Below are positions 1-18,391 of a DNA stretch of 64,000 nucleotides, piece after piece. Both the position numbers and the translations under genes were made by a program. Origin of the DNA: Sacculina carcini (Eukaryota; Arthropoda; Thecostraca; Sacculinidae); assembly GCA_916048095.2 (NCBI GenBank), contig OU696576.1:1583501-1647500 (forward strand). Direction: 5' to 3'. Positions within the stretch are counted from its first letter, which is position 1, and each line of letters starts with the position of its first letter. Below the pieces are notes generated by a model. That model saw nothing but the letters and a program-made list of their open reading frames with translations, was not told the origin of the DNA and did no database searches.

Positions 1-685
1 CTGTGTGTTTGTTGATGTGTTGATGTCAGGTACCGCTGTATTTCACCTGTGTGTGTGTTGATGTCAGGTACCGCTGTATTTCACCTGTGTGTTTGTTGAT
101 GTGTTGATGTCAGGTACTGCTGTATTTCACCTGTGTGTGTGTTGATGTCAGGTACCGCTGTATTTCACCTGTGTGTATGTTGATGTGTTAATGTCAGGTA
201 CCGCTGTATTTCACCTGTGTGTTTGTTGATGTGTTGATGTCAGGTACCGCTGTATTTCACCTGTGTGTGTGTTGATGTGTTGATGTCAGGTACCGCTGTA
301 TTTCACCTGTGTGTGTGTTGATGTGTTGATGTCAGGTACCGCTGTATTTCACCTGTGTGTGTGTTGATGTGTTGATGTCAGGTACCGCTGTATTTCACCT
401 GTGTGTGTGTGTTGATGTGTTAATGTCAGGTACGGCTGTATTTCACCTGTGTGTGTGTTGATGTGTTGATGTCAGGTACCGCTGTATTTCACCTGTGTGT
501 GTGTTGATGTGTTGATGTCAGGTACCGCTGTATTTCACCTGTGTGTATGTTGATGTTTAATGTCAGGTACCGCTGTATTCCACCTGTGTGTGTTGATGTG
601 TTGATGTCAGGTACGGCTGTATTTCACCTGTGTGTGTGTTGATGTGTTGATGTCAGGTACCGCTGTATTTCACCTGTGTGTGTGT

Positions 686-2173
686 TATTATTATTATTAT
701 TATTAATTACAGGCAAATCCAGTAGCATGGGAAGAGTGCAAGCACTATTACCACCCTAAGGTGGCCCCATGTACCGGAAGCGCCCAAAAGATTAAGACAG
801 AAAGAGAGTTCGAAGAGAAATAAGTCTAGAAAGAGAGTTGGAAAGAAAATAATAAATAAATAACAATAAATAATAAACCATCATCCGATAACAATCCATA
901 ATGTCACTCCGCCCACGTTCCTCAATAAATAATAACAATCAACAATAAATATGTGATTCATTAAAAAACAGCCATCAATAAATAAGAATAAATATTAATA
1001 AATAAGTAATAAATAACAATCAAGAACAATACATATGATTCAAAAAAGAAACATCCAACAATAAATATAAATATGATTCAATAAGTAACAACAACACAAA
1101 TAAATATGATTCAATAAACAATAACACCAATAAATATGATTCAATAAACAACAACAACAATAAATATGATTCAATAAACAGAAACAACAATAAATATGAT
1201 TCAATAAACAACAACAACAATAAATATGACTCAATAAACAGCAACAACAATAAATATGATTCAATAAACAACAACAGCCAACACTGAGTAAAAGTATAAT
1301 TTAATAAATAACAACAACCAATGATAAATAGTAATAAATAGAGAGTAAAATAGGAATAAATATAAATAAATAGAAAATAAATAACAATAAGCATGAATAA
1401 ATAACAATAAATATGAATAAATATACAATTAATAAGACTCAACAGTCAATTCCGCTCTTTCAGTAGCATTTCATTTACTTTGGCCTTGAATTTGTTCAAA
1501 TTGCTCTGCAAGAAAGCCTCCTCCTTCAACGTGTTCCAAGTAGACACAGTGGCCGGAAGAAAGCAACGTTGGAATTGTTTTGTACGACAACGAATTGGAG
1601 CCATGCACTGGGAATGCTGTTTGGATGTAAACCGTGTGCTTCTTGCTGCCACGAAATCATCAGGAATTGACTTGCTCATCGGATGATGGTCGTTGTGCTT
1701 GATCTTGTACAGCATGCACACACTGCTGACCTTTCGACGATGGCAAAGATCACCAAGAACCAAGTCACCACAGAGGAACTTGCAAGTTCTAACAACTCTG
1801 TTGATGAGATTGAGGTGACAATCCGCAGCAGAAGACCACACGGGGGCGCAGTACTCCAGAATTGGCAAAATGAAACAGCGAAAACAACTTTTTGAGATTG
1901 TGCTGCTACCGAACATCCGATATGCCTTTCTTATAATTCCCAGTTTCCGCGATGCCGAACAAACTAGCTTCCGAATGTGACTCTCAAACGTGAGCTTTGA
2001 GTCTACATGTACTCCCAATATTTTGAGCTCATCACACACGTTGAGTTGGGCGTCATTTATGAGGATAGCTCCATGTGAAGGCTGAACGGTACGTGACCTA
2101 GAAACCAACAAGCATTTAGATTTCGAAGTGTTCAGCATCATATTCCACCTCTCACACCACTTCAGGACGCAAA
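686..2173 (-). mobile_element. 5'-truncated non-LTR retrotransposon (LINE)
   Basis: On the minus strand an open frame runs from the 5' truncation point near 2173 to a stop at 1446. It reads like the C-terminal end of a LINE reverse transcriptase: LGVHVDSKLTFESHI, ILPILEYCAPVWSS, and a W-T-L-K-E terminal helix. Only the thumb/C-terminal region is left; the palm with the catalytic YADD is missing. A long A/T-rich 3' UTR follows, containing a 33-bp tandem repeat, and the 3' end is a TAA-type microsatellite at 686-705. It landed inside the minisatellite. A second copy of the same 3' end lies near 10395-10526. Confidence 0.88.
1075..1290. repeat. 33-bp tandem repeat in the LINE 3' UTR
   Basis: Six or so copies of an A/T-rich unit (AATAAATATGATTCAATAAA followed by CAA triplets). 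It lies in the 3' UTR of the minus-strand LINE. Translated frames of this stretch (tyrosine/leucine/cysteine-rich) are artefacts of the repeat. Confidence 0.8.
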
Positions 2174-2551
2174 TGTTGATGTGTTGATGTCAGGTGCCGC
2201 TGTATTTCACCTGTGTGTTTGTTGATGTGTTGATGTCAGGTACGGCTGTATTTCACCTGTGTGTGTGTTGATGTGTTGATGTCAGGTACCGCTGTATTTC
2301 ACCTGTGTGTGTGTTGATGTGTTGATGTCAGGTACCGCTGTATTCCACCTGTGTGTGTGTTGATGTGTTGATGTCAGGTACCGCTGTATTTCACCTGTGT
2401 GTGTGTTGATGTGTTGATGTCGGGTACTGCTGTATTTCACCTGTGTGTTTGTTGATGTGTTGATGTCGGGTATCGCTGTATTTCACCTGTGTGTGTGTTG
2501 ATGTGTTGATGTCAGGTACCGCTGTATCTCACCTGTGTGTTGATGTGTTGA

Positions 2552-10735
<8,184 letters not shown>

Positions 10736-11244
10736 ATATATGTCAGTTAGCAGTGGGTTAGGCTCGCCCAACTTACTGCCCGCTACACCAACGTTCCACG
10801 GTTTTGTGTGTGTGTGTGTGTGTGTTTCTGTTTTTGTGTTTGGTTTTTAATTGTCACATCAGTGCATAATTTCAGTTGTATTGTGGGTGACTGTATGTGT
10901 GTGTGTGTGTGTGTATGTGTGTGTGTGCGTTTTACACACCGATTTCTTGCAGTCAATTTGCGTTTATGCACTTTGAACACTCAGACACACACGACTCACA
11001 GATTTGGATGCAGTGCGCTTTGTGTGTGTGTGTGTGTGTATGTTTGTATGTGCGCGTGTGTTTGTGAAATACATCAAACTAACTGTTGGTGTGGTGCTTG
11101 TGTTGTGTTTTCTTGTGGTGTTTGTGTTGTTGGCGAAAATAGCGCGCTATCTTTGTCATGTTTGTGGTTTTTGATTTGGTCCTGATTGTACCAACTATGC
11201 GGTGTGTCAGAACCTCGCGCGGGAGGCAATATGGTCGCGTTTAC
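10736..11244 (+). other. HSP110 3' flank
   Basis: 3' untranslated and flanking sequence with several TG runs at 10805-10930 and 11020-11065. I found no clear AATAAA before 11520, so the polyadenylation site is not placed. Confidence 0.6.
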
Positions 11245-11520
11245 ATTAATGTAGATGCTGGGGTGTAGAGGGATAGATGTATACACCCGGCAAATTGGCT
11301 GGAGGAATGAATATAGTCAGAAGGGGATAGAAGAATTTTGCTGGCATATTGTCATCAAACTCGGCATAGTAAAAAGTAACAATACACGACAAATGTGTGT
11401 TTTGTGATTATCTTCAATATACTTGTGTTTGAGGTTTGTTTTGTAATTAAATAGACGTAAAATGGTTGAGGGGCTCATGCAATTGACCAACTGAGTCAAC
11501 TTTGAACACTAATCTACGCC
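11245..11520 (-). repeat. Dispersed repeat, copy 1 (inverted partner at 29345)
   Basis: The sequence around CGGCAAATTGGCTGG, ending with ATGCAATTGACCAACTGAGT and CAACTTTGAACACTA, reappears in reverse complement at about 29345-29625 with roughly the same spacing. The family is not recognised. A mariner begins 7 bp after it. Confidence 0.75.
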
Positions 11521-11527
11521 CCTGGTA

Positions 11528-12416
11528 CAGGATGACCCAAAAGTGTCTCACAAAAACCTCAATAAATTCTACAATTTTTATTGCAATCAAACTAAACTTT
11601 GTACAACTAAACTAGTCTATGCCTGACATATTTGAGTTTCAGTGATAAATGCTCTTTTGTCTTTGTTTTACTGGTGCTGCATTGTGTGCTTCAAATGTCC
11701 GCCTCTCCTCTGCAAGCACACTTGAATCCGACGTGCGACGTCCTTTGGAGACAACTCTGATGGGGTTGTCCCCAGAAGATGTTGTTCTTATGAGCCTCAT
11801 CAAAGAACCAAACATCGCTCAGAAAGTCTGGGTTCTCATCAATCTTGTCACAGAACCATCGACACATCACAACCCGAAATTTTGTGTCCCTTTGAGTAAG
11901 CTGATGTTGGATCTGTATCCTATAGGGGTACAATTGCAGGTCCTGGACCAAGATCCATCTAATTGATTCCCTAGGAATGACAAGTTCTTGGCTGCGACGG
12001 CGTAATGGCTTGCGGGGACTGTGACCAACAGAATCTCTGACAGCATCAATATTGGCCGGCGTTCGAACAGTCTTGGACCGATCTGAATTAGAAGCTCTAT
12101 TGCCCTTAGCATTCAAGTTTAAGACTGTTCCATGGGCCCTGAATTTATGCACCCATCTGCATACATGACCCTGTTTGCTGGATAATGACGACATCCAAAT
12201 CGTCTTTTGTAGCGCGCCTGTACGACAACCATTGACTTCGTCTCAAAGTAGGTCTACACAAAACAAATATTTTCTTGATGTGTCCAAGGCATTTTCGAAA
12301 TTTTTCTGTGCTATTCCACCTTGCAATTATTCCTCATTAACCTGAAAAACAAATAATTGATTAAACATTAAAGATTTTATGGTTGTTTTAGGAGAAACAC
12401 TTTTTGTGTCACCCTG
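11528..12416 (-). mobile_element. Deleted mariner-like element, copy 1
   Basis: Imperfect terminal inverted repeats (CAGGATGACCCAAAAGTGT against CAGGGTGACACAAAAAGTGT read from the other end) follow a TA. On the minus strand, 12194-11691 keeps the helix-turn-helix part (RRRSQELVIPRESIRWIL) and the first catalytic Asp region (DVWFFDEAH). A deletion then joins this to the C-terminal end, removing the second and third catalytic Asp. It is non-autonomous, belongs to the IS630/Tc1/mariner superfamily, and is related to but distinct from the element at 61933. Confidence 0.87.
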
Positions 12417-12454
12417 TGCAATCCCATTGTTACTCGCGAATTTCGCTAGTTTTC

Positions 12455-12893
12455 TGTGGTGTAATCGTGTGTAGTGAGAGAGAGTGTGTGTGTGAAAGAT
12501 TGTGAGTGCGTGAACGTGTTAGTGTGTCTATGTGTGATCGTGTATAGTTGAATTGTATATTGCGTGCGAGAGTGTGTGAGCGAGTGTGTCTAGTTGTTTC
12601 GGTGTGTGTGTGCAGTTGTTTCGGTGTGTGTGTGTGTGTATGCGTTTGTGAATTGTCCATGCCCCGCAGCGGCGAGTGAATGACCGGCTCGCCGCTGATT
12701 GGTTGTTGCGGCGGGTGAGGACTGTGTGTGTGTGTGTGTGTCCGTGTGTGCTCCCGTGTGACACGGTGTGAGCGGGGAGTCTTGTTCGTGGTGCGATTGT
12801 GGTGTGACGTCTTGTAGGCGCGCGTGGGGCGGTGATGCCCACGCGCGCCTGTCTGTAATATAATTTAGATTTTTAGTTTCTGGTTTTGTTACA
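12455..12893 (+). repeat. Left LTR-like repeat
   Basis: Contains two perfect hairpins: CAGCGGCGAG/CTCGCCGCTG near 12667-12696, and GGCGCGCGTGGG/CCCACGCGCGCC at 12817-12849, plus TG tracts. The sequence between TG and CA ends is otherwise not recognised. Confidence 0.85.
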
Positions 12894-13601
12894 AGCTATT
12901 TCGGCCTTTTTGTTTTGGAATTATTTTTGTCTGCGACCCGGCTTCAGCAGCGGAGATGGTGCCTTCCAGCATCAGTAGCGGCCTACCAGCGGATAACAGC
13001 GGTGGAGGTGCTCGGCGGCGTGTCAGGTTGGTGTGCAGGGGGACGGCAGTGCAGCATGATGCCGGCGGGAGGCAGCTGAGGAGCTGTGGCCGAGGGATGC
13101 TGGTCGTCTCGCCTGCACTGGTGTAAGGCACGTCGCCGGGCAACTACAGGATTGTCGGTGGAGGCAACGATCGCTCGTGGAGGATGCTGGTGCTGGACGG
13201 CAGGTGACAGAGAGGGGCTGCTGAAGCCGGAGGAAAACATGACGAACGACGGCGACGGCGTGGCCTGTGTGAGCGGCCACGTCCCGGCTGTTTGCGGCAG
13301 GGTGCTGAAGAGCACTAGAGTCGACGGGAGCATATTGGGTGCTGGGGTCGAAGTGTTGTGCCCTGTCGCGGCAGCCGGTGATGAAGAGGAGGGCAGGCTG
13401 CGGCGGAGCACTGAAGAGCACGGGCGGAGGCGGGAGCGTGGTGGACGCTGGGGCCTGACGTGTTGTGTTTCGCCGCAGCCAAGGTGTGTGCATCTGGTGG
13501 AGGCCGTCGTCTAATTAGATTTTGGTTATTGGTTCATTTTTCCTGGTTTGCTTGGTTCGCGGTTTTTTGTTGATTTATGTTTCTTTAAAAACAGGTGGAG
13601 G
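12894..13601 (+). other. Internal region of the TRIM-like element
   Basis: G/C-rich, unlike the flanks. Open frames of about 140 residues exist on both strands (13086-13514 plus, 13411-12983 minus). Neither resembles gag, pol or any family I know, and overlapping open frames are expected at this GC content, so I do not call a gene. Confidence 0.5.
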
Positions 13602-14042
13602 TGTGGTGTAATCGTGTGTAGTGAGAGAGAGTGTGTGTGTGAAAGATTGTGAGTGCGTGAACGTGTTAGTGTGTCTATGTGTGATCGTGTATAGTTGAAT
13701 TGTATATTGCGTGCGAGAGTGTGTGAGCGAGTGTGTCTAGTTGTTTCGGTGTGTGTGTGCAGTTGTTTCGGTGTGTGTGTGTGTGTGTATGCGTTTGTGA
13801 ATTGTCCATGCCCCGCAGCGGCGAGTGAATGACCGGCTCGCCGCTGATTGGTTGTTGCGGCGGGTGAGGACTGTGTGTGTGTGTGTGTGTCCGTGTGTGC
13901 TCCCGTGTGACACGGTGTGAGCGGGGAGTCTTGTTCGTGGTGCGATTGTGGTGTGACGTCTTGTAGGCGCGCGTGGGGCGGTGATGCCCACGCGCGCCTG
14001 TCTGTAATATAATTTAGATTTTTAGTTTCTGGTTTTGTTACA
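13602..14042 (+). repeat. Right LTR-like repeat
   Basis: Direct copy of 12455-12893 with one extra TG unit. Both hairpins are conserved. It is followed by the TTTTC target duplication. Confidence 0.86.
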
Positions 14043-14047
14043 TTTTC

Positions 14048-14704
14048 TTTGGCTTGACTTTGTTAGTTTAGTTTAGTTTTGCCGTGCCCATACGAGCCGT
14101 AGCGGTATTAATTATGCATACCAATTCAGTATTGTGCAATACGTATATCAGTGAGACCGGAATACTTTTTTCTATATTAATATTTTTATTATTTTCCCCT
14201 GCAAAATTTTTACTCCCTCCAAAAAGATCTATTTTCATGACTGCCTCAGGCCAAAGCTCGTCTGGTTTGTGTTTGTTTACCGCACCTAGTGGGAGTGCCC
14301 AGGTAGACTCACTTAATTCGACATGCATCGATCACAGCCGATTATATCTCTGCAGGTGTTGTTAGTGTTCATGTTCATTTACCCGTTTGTGCATTTCAGT
14401 GTCAATGGCGTCCCCAACCGTTTCCCGCTGGGGAGCTAACGCGGTACTGAGCTCAAACATGTAGTGGTCCAAAAACATGTCACCTTGGACGCGTTGAAGC
14501 ATTAGTCAGTTAGATCAATTAAAACAATAGAGAGCCATTGATGGGGTTGTTGGATTGTTCCTGTCTTCGAGCGTCGCCGTTGGATGTTATGTATTGAGCC
14601 GTGGTAGGCAGGTGGTAGCCAAAAGATAACGTGTACACACCAACATAGCCAGCTTGTTCATAGCGTTCTACGCTGACGTGACTTTCGTTCACGTTGTTCG
14701 CTTC
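14048..14704 (+). other. Upstream region of the intronless gene at 14881
   Basis: No repeat or conserved exon recognised. A CRE-like TGACGTGA lies about 30 bp before the TATA box. Confidence 0.4.
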
Positions 14705-14712
14705 TATAAAAG
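14705..14712 (+). promoter_or_regulatory. TATA box
   Basis: TATAAAAG lies 176 bp before the ATG at 14881. A start site some 30 bp downstream would put several short upstream ATGs (for example at 14729) in the leader. The same octamer precedes the other intronless gene. Confidence 0.65.
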
Positions 14713-14880
14713 TGCTGGCGCTTGTTTACATGCTCAGTATGGTAGAACTATTTGCTTTGTTCTGGCGAATTCTAGATGTGTGTTTGTGTTATTGACATAT
14801 AATGTTAAGCTGTTTTTCTGCCAACATGGGACTTGCTACGGTATCGTTTGTGTTTAGCAGCTCTTAGGTGGCGCTCTATA

Positions 14881-15894
14881 ATGACGAGCGTCCGTCCCAA
14901 ATCTTCACGAAGGTCTGTCGGTCTTCACAAGGACAGTGTCACGACTGCTGCCAAAAACAGCGCTATAGTGCTTGTGGACACGGACGGCAGCGAAATACCT
15001 TCAGTGAGAAATCGCTCCAAAGAAGATGCGCCTGTGAATATTGGCAGAAACTCGCGCTTTTCTCGAGCCACGGCAAGATTTCCCGATGAATTTCCCGAAG
15101 ATTTTATTGTTCGTTCGCGGAAGCAAGACGGAAGCAAGAGAACGGAGCGAAGTGGAAGAGCTCATAAGATGGAACATGAGCGCGAGACAAGGAGAGACTA
15201 TTCAGAATCAAGACAATTGCGCGATACTGCCTCTAACTTCAATCACAGAAACAATACAGTTGATGTTAACTATGATAGCTCATCGTCCGAAAAGAAAGCA
15301 GGCAATGTAAAGGAGAAGAAGTATTATCAAAGACAATCAAGGCAATTGTACAATTCACGTCATCGTCTCAGATCGAAGAGCTTATCACCGCTGCGCAATC
15401 CGAAGATAATTGTGAACACGAATGGCGACCGTAATGTGAACACCGAGAGCTCATCGGATGAAACCAACTACCACCGAAAATCACTTAAACAGAAAAACAA
15501 AGGCCCAGCAGAATACTATCACGTGAACCATCAGGGAATATCAAGGTCAACCTCGAATCATTCTCAATATGGAACGAGCACTTTTCGCCACCCGTTGACT
15601 GTTCCAAGAGCTCATCTTTCAACGGCCACTGCGGTCCGCATGCAACACCAGCGAAGACAGCGTCTGATGACCAAGCTGCATGAGCACGAGCGACGACAGA
15701 ACATGCGGTCATCCAAGGAATCGACGCCGACCACCTCTTTGCAACATCGTCGATGCAGCAAACATTCCTCTTCTCTTGGATCTGATGTTTCCATGCACCT
15801 GCCGCGGGTTGTCCACGGATCACACGGTAATGGCTCTAGAATGGTGGCAGTACAGGGATCTAGGACGCCGTTGCCCAAGCTGCCTCGTTCGTGA
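14881..15894 (+). CDS. Intronless gene, basic low-complexity protein of unknown function
   Basis: An uninterrupted frame of 337 codons from ATG at 14881 (MTSVRPKSSRRSVG) to TGA; the frame is open 48 bp further upstream to another ATG at 14833. I prefer 14881 because the upstream 16 residues look like read-through. The product is very rich in R, S, K, H, N and Q, has no membrane segment or signal peptide, and is probably disordered. RS-like runs such as RHRLRSKSLSPLR and basic clusters such as RMQHQRRQRLM suggest nuclear or nucleic-acid association, but that is inference. TATA box 5' and AATAAA 218 bp 3' support a transcribed gene. No family recognised; a retrogene is possible. Confidence 0.7.
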   Translation: MTSVRPKSSRRSVGLHKDSVTTAAKNSAIVLVDTDGSEIPSVRNRSKEDAPVNIGRNSRFSRATARFPDEFPEDFIVRSRKQDGSKRTERSGRAHKMEHERETRRDYSESRQLRDTASNFNHRNNTVDVNYDSSSSEKKAGNVKEKKYYQRQSRQLYNSRHRLRSKSLSPLRNPKIIVNTNGDRNVNTESSSDETNYHRKSLKQKNKGPAEYYHVNHQGISRSTSNHSQYGTSTFRHPLTVPRAHLSTATAVRMQHQRRQRLMTKLHEHERRQNMRSSKESTPTTSLQHRRCSKHSSSLGSDVSMHLPRVVHGSHGNGSRMVAVQGSRTPLPKLPRS

Positions 15895-16111
15895 CTTTCT
15901 TGCCCCGCTGCAATACACGAATTATAATGAGATGAACAACAACAACATGAATGTAGTAGATGATTGGAGCATTACAGTTCCTAAAGACAGTTCTTGTCTT
16001 GTGCTGTATCATGCCAGCTTTGATAGTGTGGTTCAGTGTTGGAAGTTGTTACTCAAGTGTCATTTTTCAATCTGCAGACTGCACGAAGACGTCCACTTCT
16101 CTTATTTATAC

Positions 16112-16117
16112 AATAAA
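16112..16117 (+). terminator. Polyadenylation signal
   Basis: AATAAA 218 bp after the stop of the 14881 gene, followed about 15 bp on by a TG-rich stretch, the usual downstream element type. Confidence 0.65.
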
Positions 16118-16135
16118 AGCCACTTGTGTGTGTGT

Positions 16136-16935
16136 GTCTTTGTGTGTTTATAATGTGTTACCAAAATGGACTCCGGAATACTCATTATATGACACTTATA
16201 TTCCATTTGGAAGGAAATTGTTATATATCTAAAAAGAGGACTTGAATTTACAGTCTATTATAAAAGTTTACGAATCGAGCCAAGCTTGACTTAGTATATT
16301 TATAAATCTTCAGGGCCGAAAAAATATTACTTGGTGGCAAAATCTGGCATAATTTTTGGTGAAGTAATTTTAGATACAATTTGGGTGAAATAACTTCAGT
16401 CCCAGTCGATAGTTTTGTATCGGGATAATTCCAAGTTTAATAATTTGCATGAGATTTTCAGTGGGCGTTCGTGTTTGCGCGTGCGCTTGTGGGTGTGCGT
16501 GAGTGGGCACACCTGACACAAGTTGCGGTTTGCGGCGAGCAGGTTGAAGTACACACGTGACCACATTAGCGTGCTTAACATGAACCTCTGGTGTTCTTGC
16601 CCCCCCAACCCCAAGCCTCAAACAATCGATTACTGTAACCAAGGGCGAGCCCAGAAAATGTTTCAGGTGGGGTTCTATTTTTCTATACATGTATACGATT
16701 ATATAGATATTCAGTGTTGTATAGGAATACCTACGCTGGTCATTGTTTCATGCTAAAATTGATACAAGAATATGTGATGGTGAAGTCATATATTAACAAC
16801 ACAATTTCGCAAATTTTCAAACTTCAAACCTTCGCAAAATTGTTTAAAAACATAAAATGCTAAATATATTCACCTTATCTGCCGGTCTCTATTAATTGTG
16901 CATTAATAAATAGAACGGCAGGTATTTGAACGATA
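16136..16935 (+). other. Intergenic, nothing recognised
   Basis: A/T-rich unique sequence with a short C run near 16601. No exon or known repeat. Confidence 0.5.
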
Positions 16936-17655
16936 CAGTCAGGCGCTAATGGTTTATTAGGTTATTAGGTTCGTCCTGGCCACGTTATGCTGTGCTATGT
17001 ATATCAGCAGATATAGCAGATGATTTAACTGCTGCATCTTGATCGCCGTGCAATATTTTCACAGCTAACATTATGTTTGACATTGCTGCTGTGACAGTGA
17101 GACGTGCACGCTTCTTCGGTTGCTCAACGATCTACAACCGCCTGTCTGCTTGTGTGTGTGTGTGTGTACATATATATGTCTGTGTGTGTGTTTGTGTTTG
17201 ATGACTTTTCAGAGAGCGGAGGTGATCTATTTTGTTGTTAAGTCGCACTTGGTATGTTGAGCTCAGTTGGTTGGAGGCATTTTGCTGCAGGAAGACTTGT
17301 TTAATAAATTCCAATTTCATTCTTCCTATTTCTGCCGTGAAACTTCCTACGTTGCAATTGATCAAACTCATCTGATCTAGCTTAAATTGTGAAAATTCCA
17401 AGTTGTGATTTCGGCGTAATTGAACGCGGAGATGTTTCCACGTAAGTTCAAGGTTTATGATTGTCAAGGTTTGTCCGCAATTGAGGGCAGTTTGAGGATG
17501 AATTTGTGCGTTATTGTCAATATTTTCTCTTCATATCAATTCAATATTATTGGTGTACCATGGTTGTGTAAATGTGCAGGCTAGACCTTGTTTCAAGGGT
17601 TAAATGATTTCTGTGTCGATTCGCTCATGAGTTTGTTTGCATTAGCGCCTGACTG
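16936..17655. mobile_element. Putative non-autonomous DNA transposon with 16-bp perfect TIRs
   Basis: CAGTCAGGCGCTAATG at 16936 is repeated in exact reverse complement at the right end (CATTAGCGCCTGACTG, ending 17655), 720 bp apart. No transposase is inside. Target duplications are not obvious, so the superfamily is open. Confidence 0.62.
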
Positions 17656-18118
17656 AATCGGTCAAAACATGTTGATACCTAGCGATCGAAGCATATCGCT
17701 CTTCATACACACTCCCTCCAATGTTGTCTGTTCAAATCAGCGTGCTAAAGAGGCTGCTATATACGAACTCAATGAGTCTAGTGGTACCTTCCCAACTGAC
17801 ATCACCTGAGAGACTAACATGTTTTGAATGGCAGCCAATATTCAGTGTCTTTTCAATTGGTGTTGACGTATCGTTTGTATTGTCTGAATCAGATTGAAGT
17901 TTCAAAGGAGGGATGCTTGCTTGGCATCGTTGTTATTTTTGCTGGATTTTGTTGCATGGCTGTTTGGAATTGGCACGCGAGTGCAGTGGTCATAGTCAAT
18001 TTGACCGCGAGGTTTGTTGATGTTCCATGCTCGCAACGAAATCCATTCGAACCGGGCATCAAGTGTTTGTTTGCGTGCTATTTGGGTCGAAATTCGTAGT
18101 AGCACACATTCACGCGCC

Positions 18119-18126
18119 TATAAAAG
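18119..18126 (+). promoter_or_regulatory. TATA box of the Mab-21/cGAS-like gene
   Basis: TATAAAAG preceded by CGCGCC. It lies inside the longest open frame that starts at 18014, so that upstream ATG would be transcribed only from another promoter; this argues for the start at 18392 (or 18359). Confidence 0.72.
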
Positions 18127-18391
18127 CACGTCTCGTCTGCCGCTCGTGTACGCGCAACATACTGGAGTGAGCTCCAGTGAGCTCTTAGTTTTCTTTATAG
18201 TTGACTCTGGGCAGAGTCCTTTGTTTAGACGACGTTGCACGACCCATCGAACAAGAGCGAAATTGACGCTCGCCAATGCGCTCCACGCGAGTGAGCTGCA
18301 GTTTGCTACTCGTCATCTCAACATACAACATCAACTCGCGATTGTAATTCGTCGGTTTATGAAATCAATCCATTTCCAATCACTGGTGACA

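Larger units (their letters stand above)
12450..14047 (+). mobile_element. TRIM-like terminal-repeat retroelement with 5-bp TSD
   Basis: Two nearly identical direct repeats, 12455-12893 (439 bp) and 13602-14042 (441 bp), differ mainly by one TG dinucleotide. They start TGTGGTG and end GTTACA, the TG...CA rule of LTRs. The same 5 bases TTTTC flank both outer ends (12450-12454 and 14043-14047), a perfect target-site duplication. The internal part is only about 708 bp and has no gag or pol. A purine-rich stretch (AAAAACAGGTGGAGG) directly precedes the right repeat, like a polypurine tract, which suggests the + orientation. I found no clear tRNA primer-binding site. The near identity of the repeats points to a young insertion. 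Confidence 0.88.

Noticed and set aside
12983..13514. Protein-coding gene within the TRIM-like element
   Set aside because: Open frames on both strands in GC-rich DNA, no domain similarity, no retroelement motifs.
18014..18391. N-terminal extension of the Mab-21/cGAS-like protein from ATG 18014
   Set aside because: The extension spans the TATA box and likely start site, and its sequence looks random.
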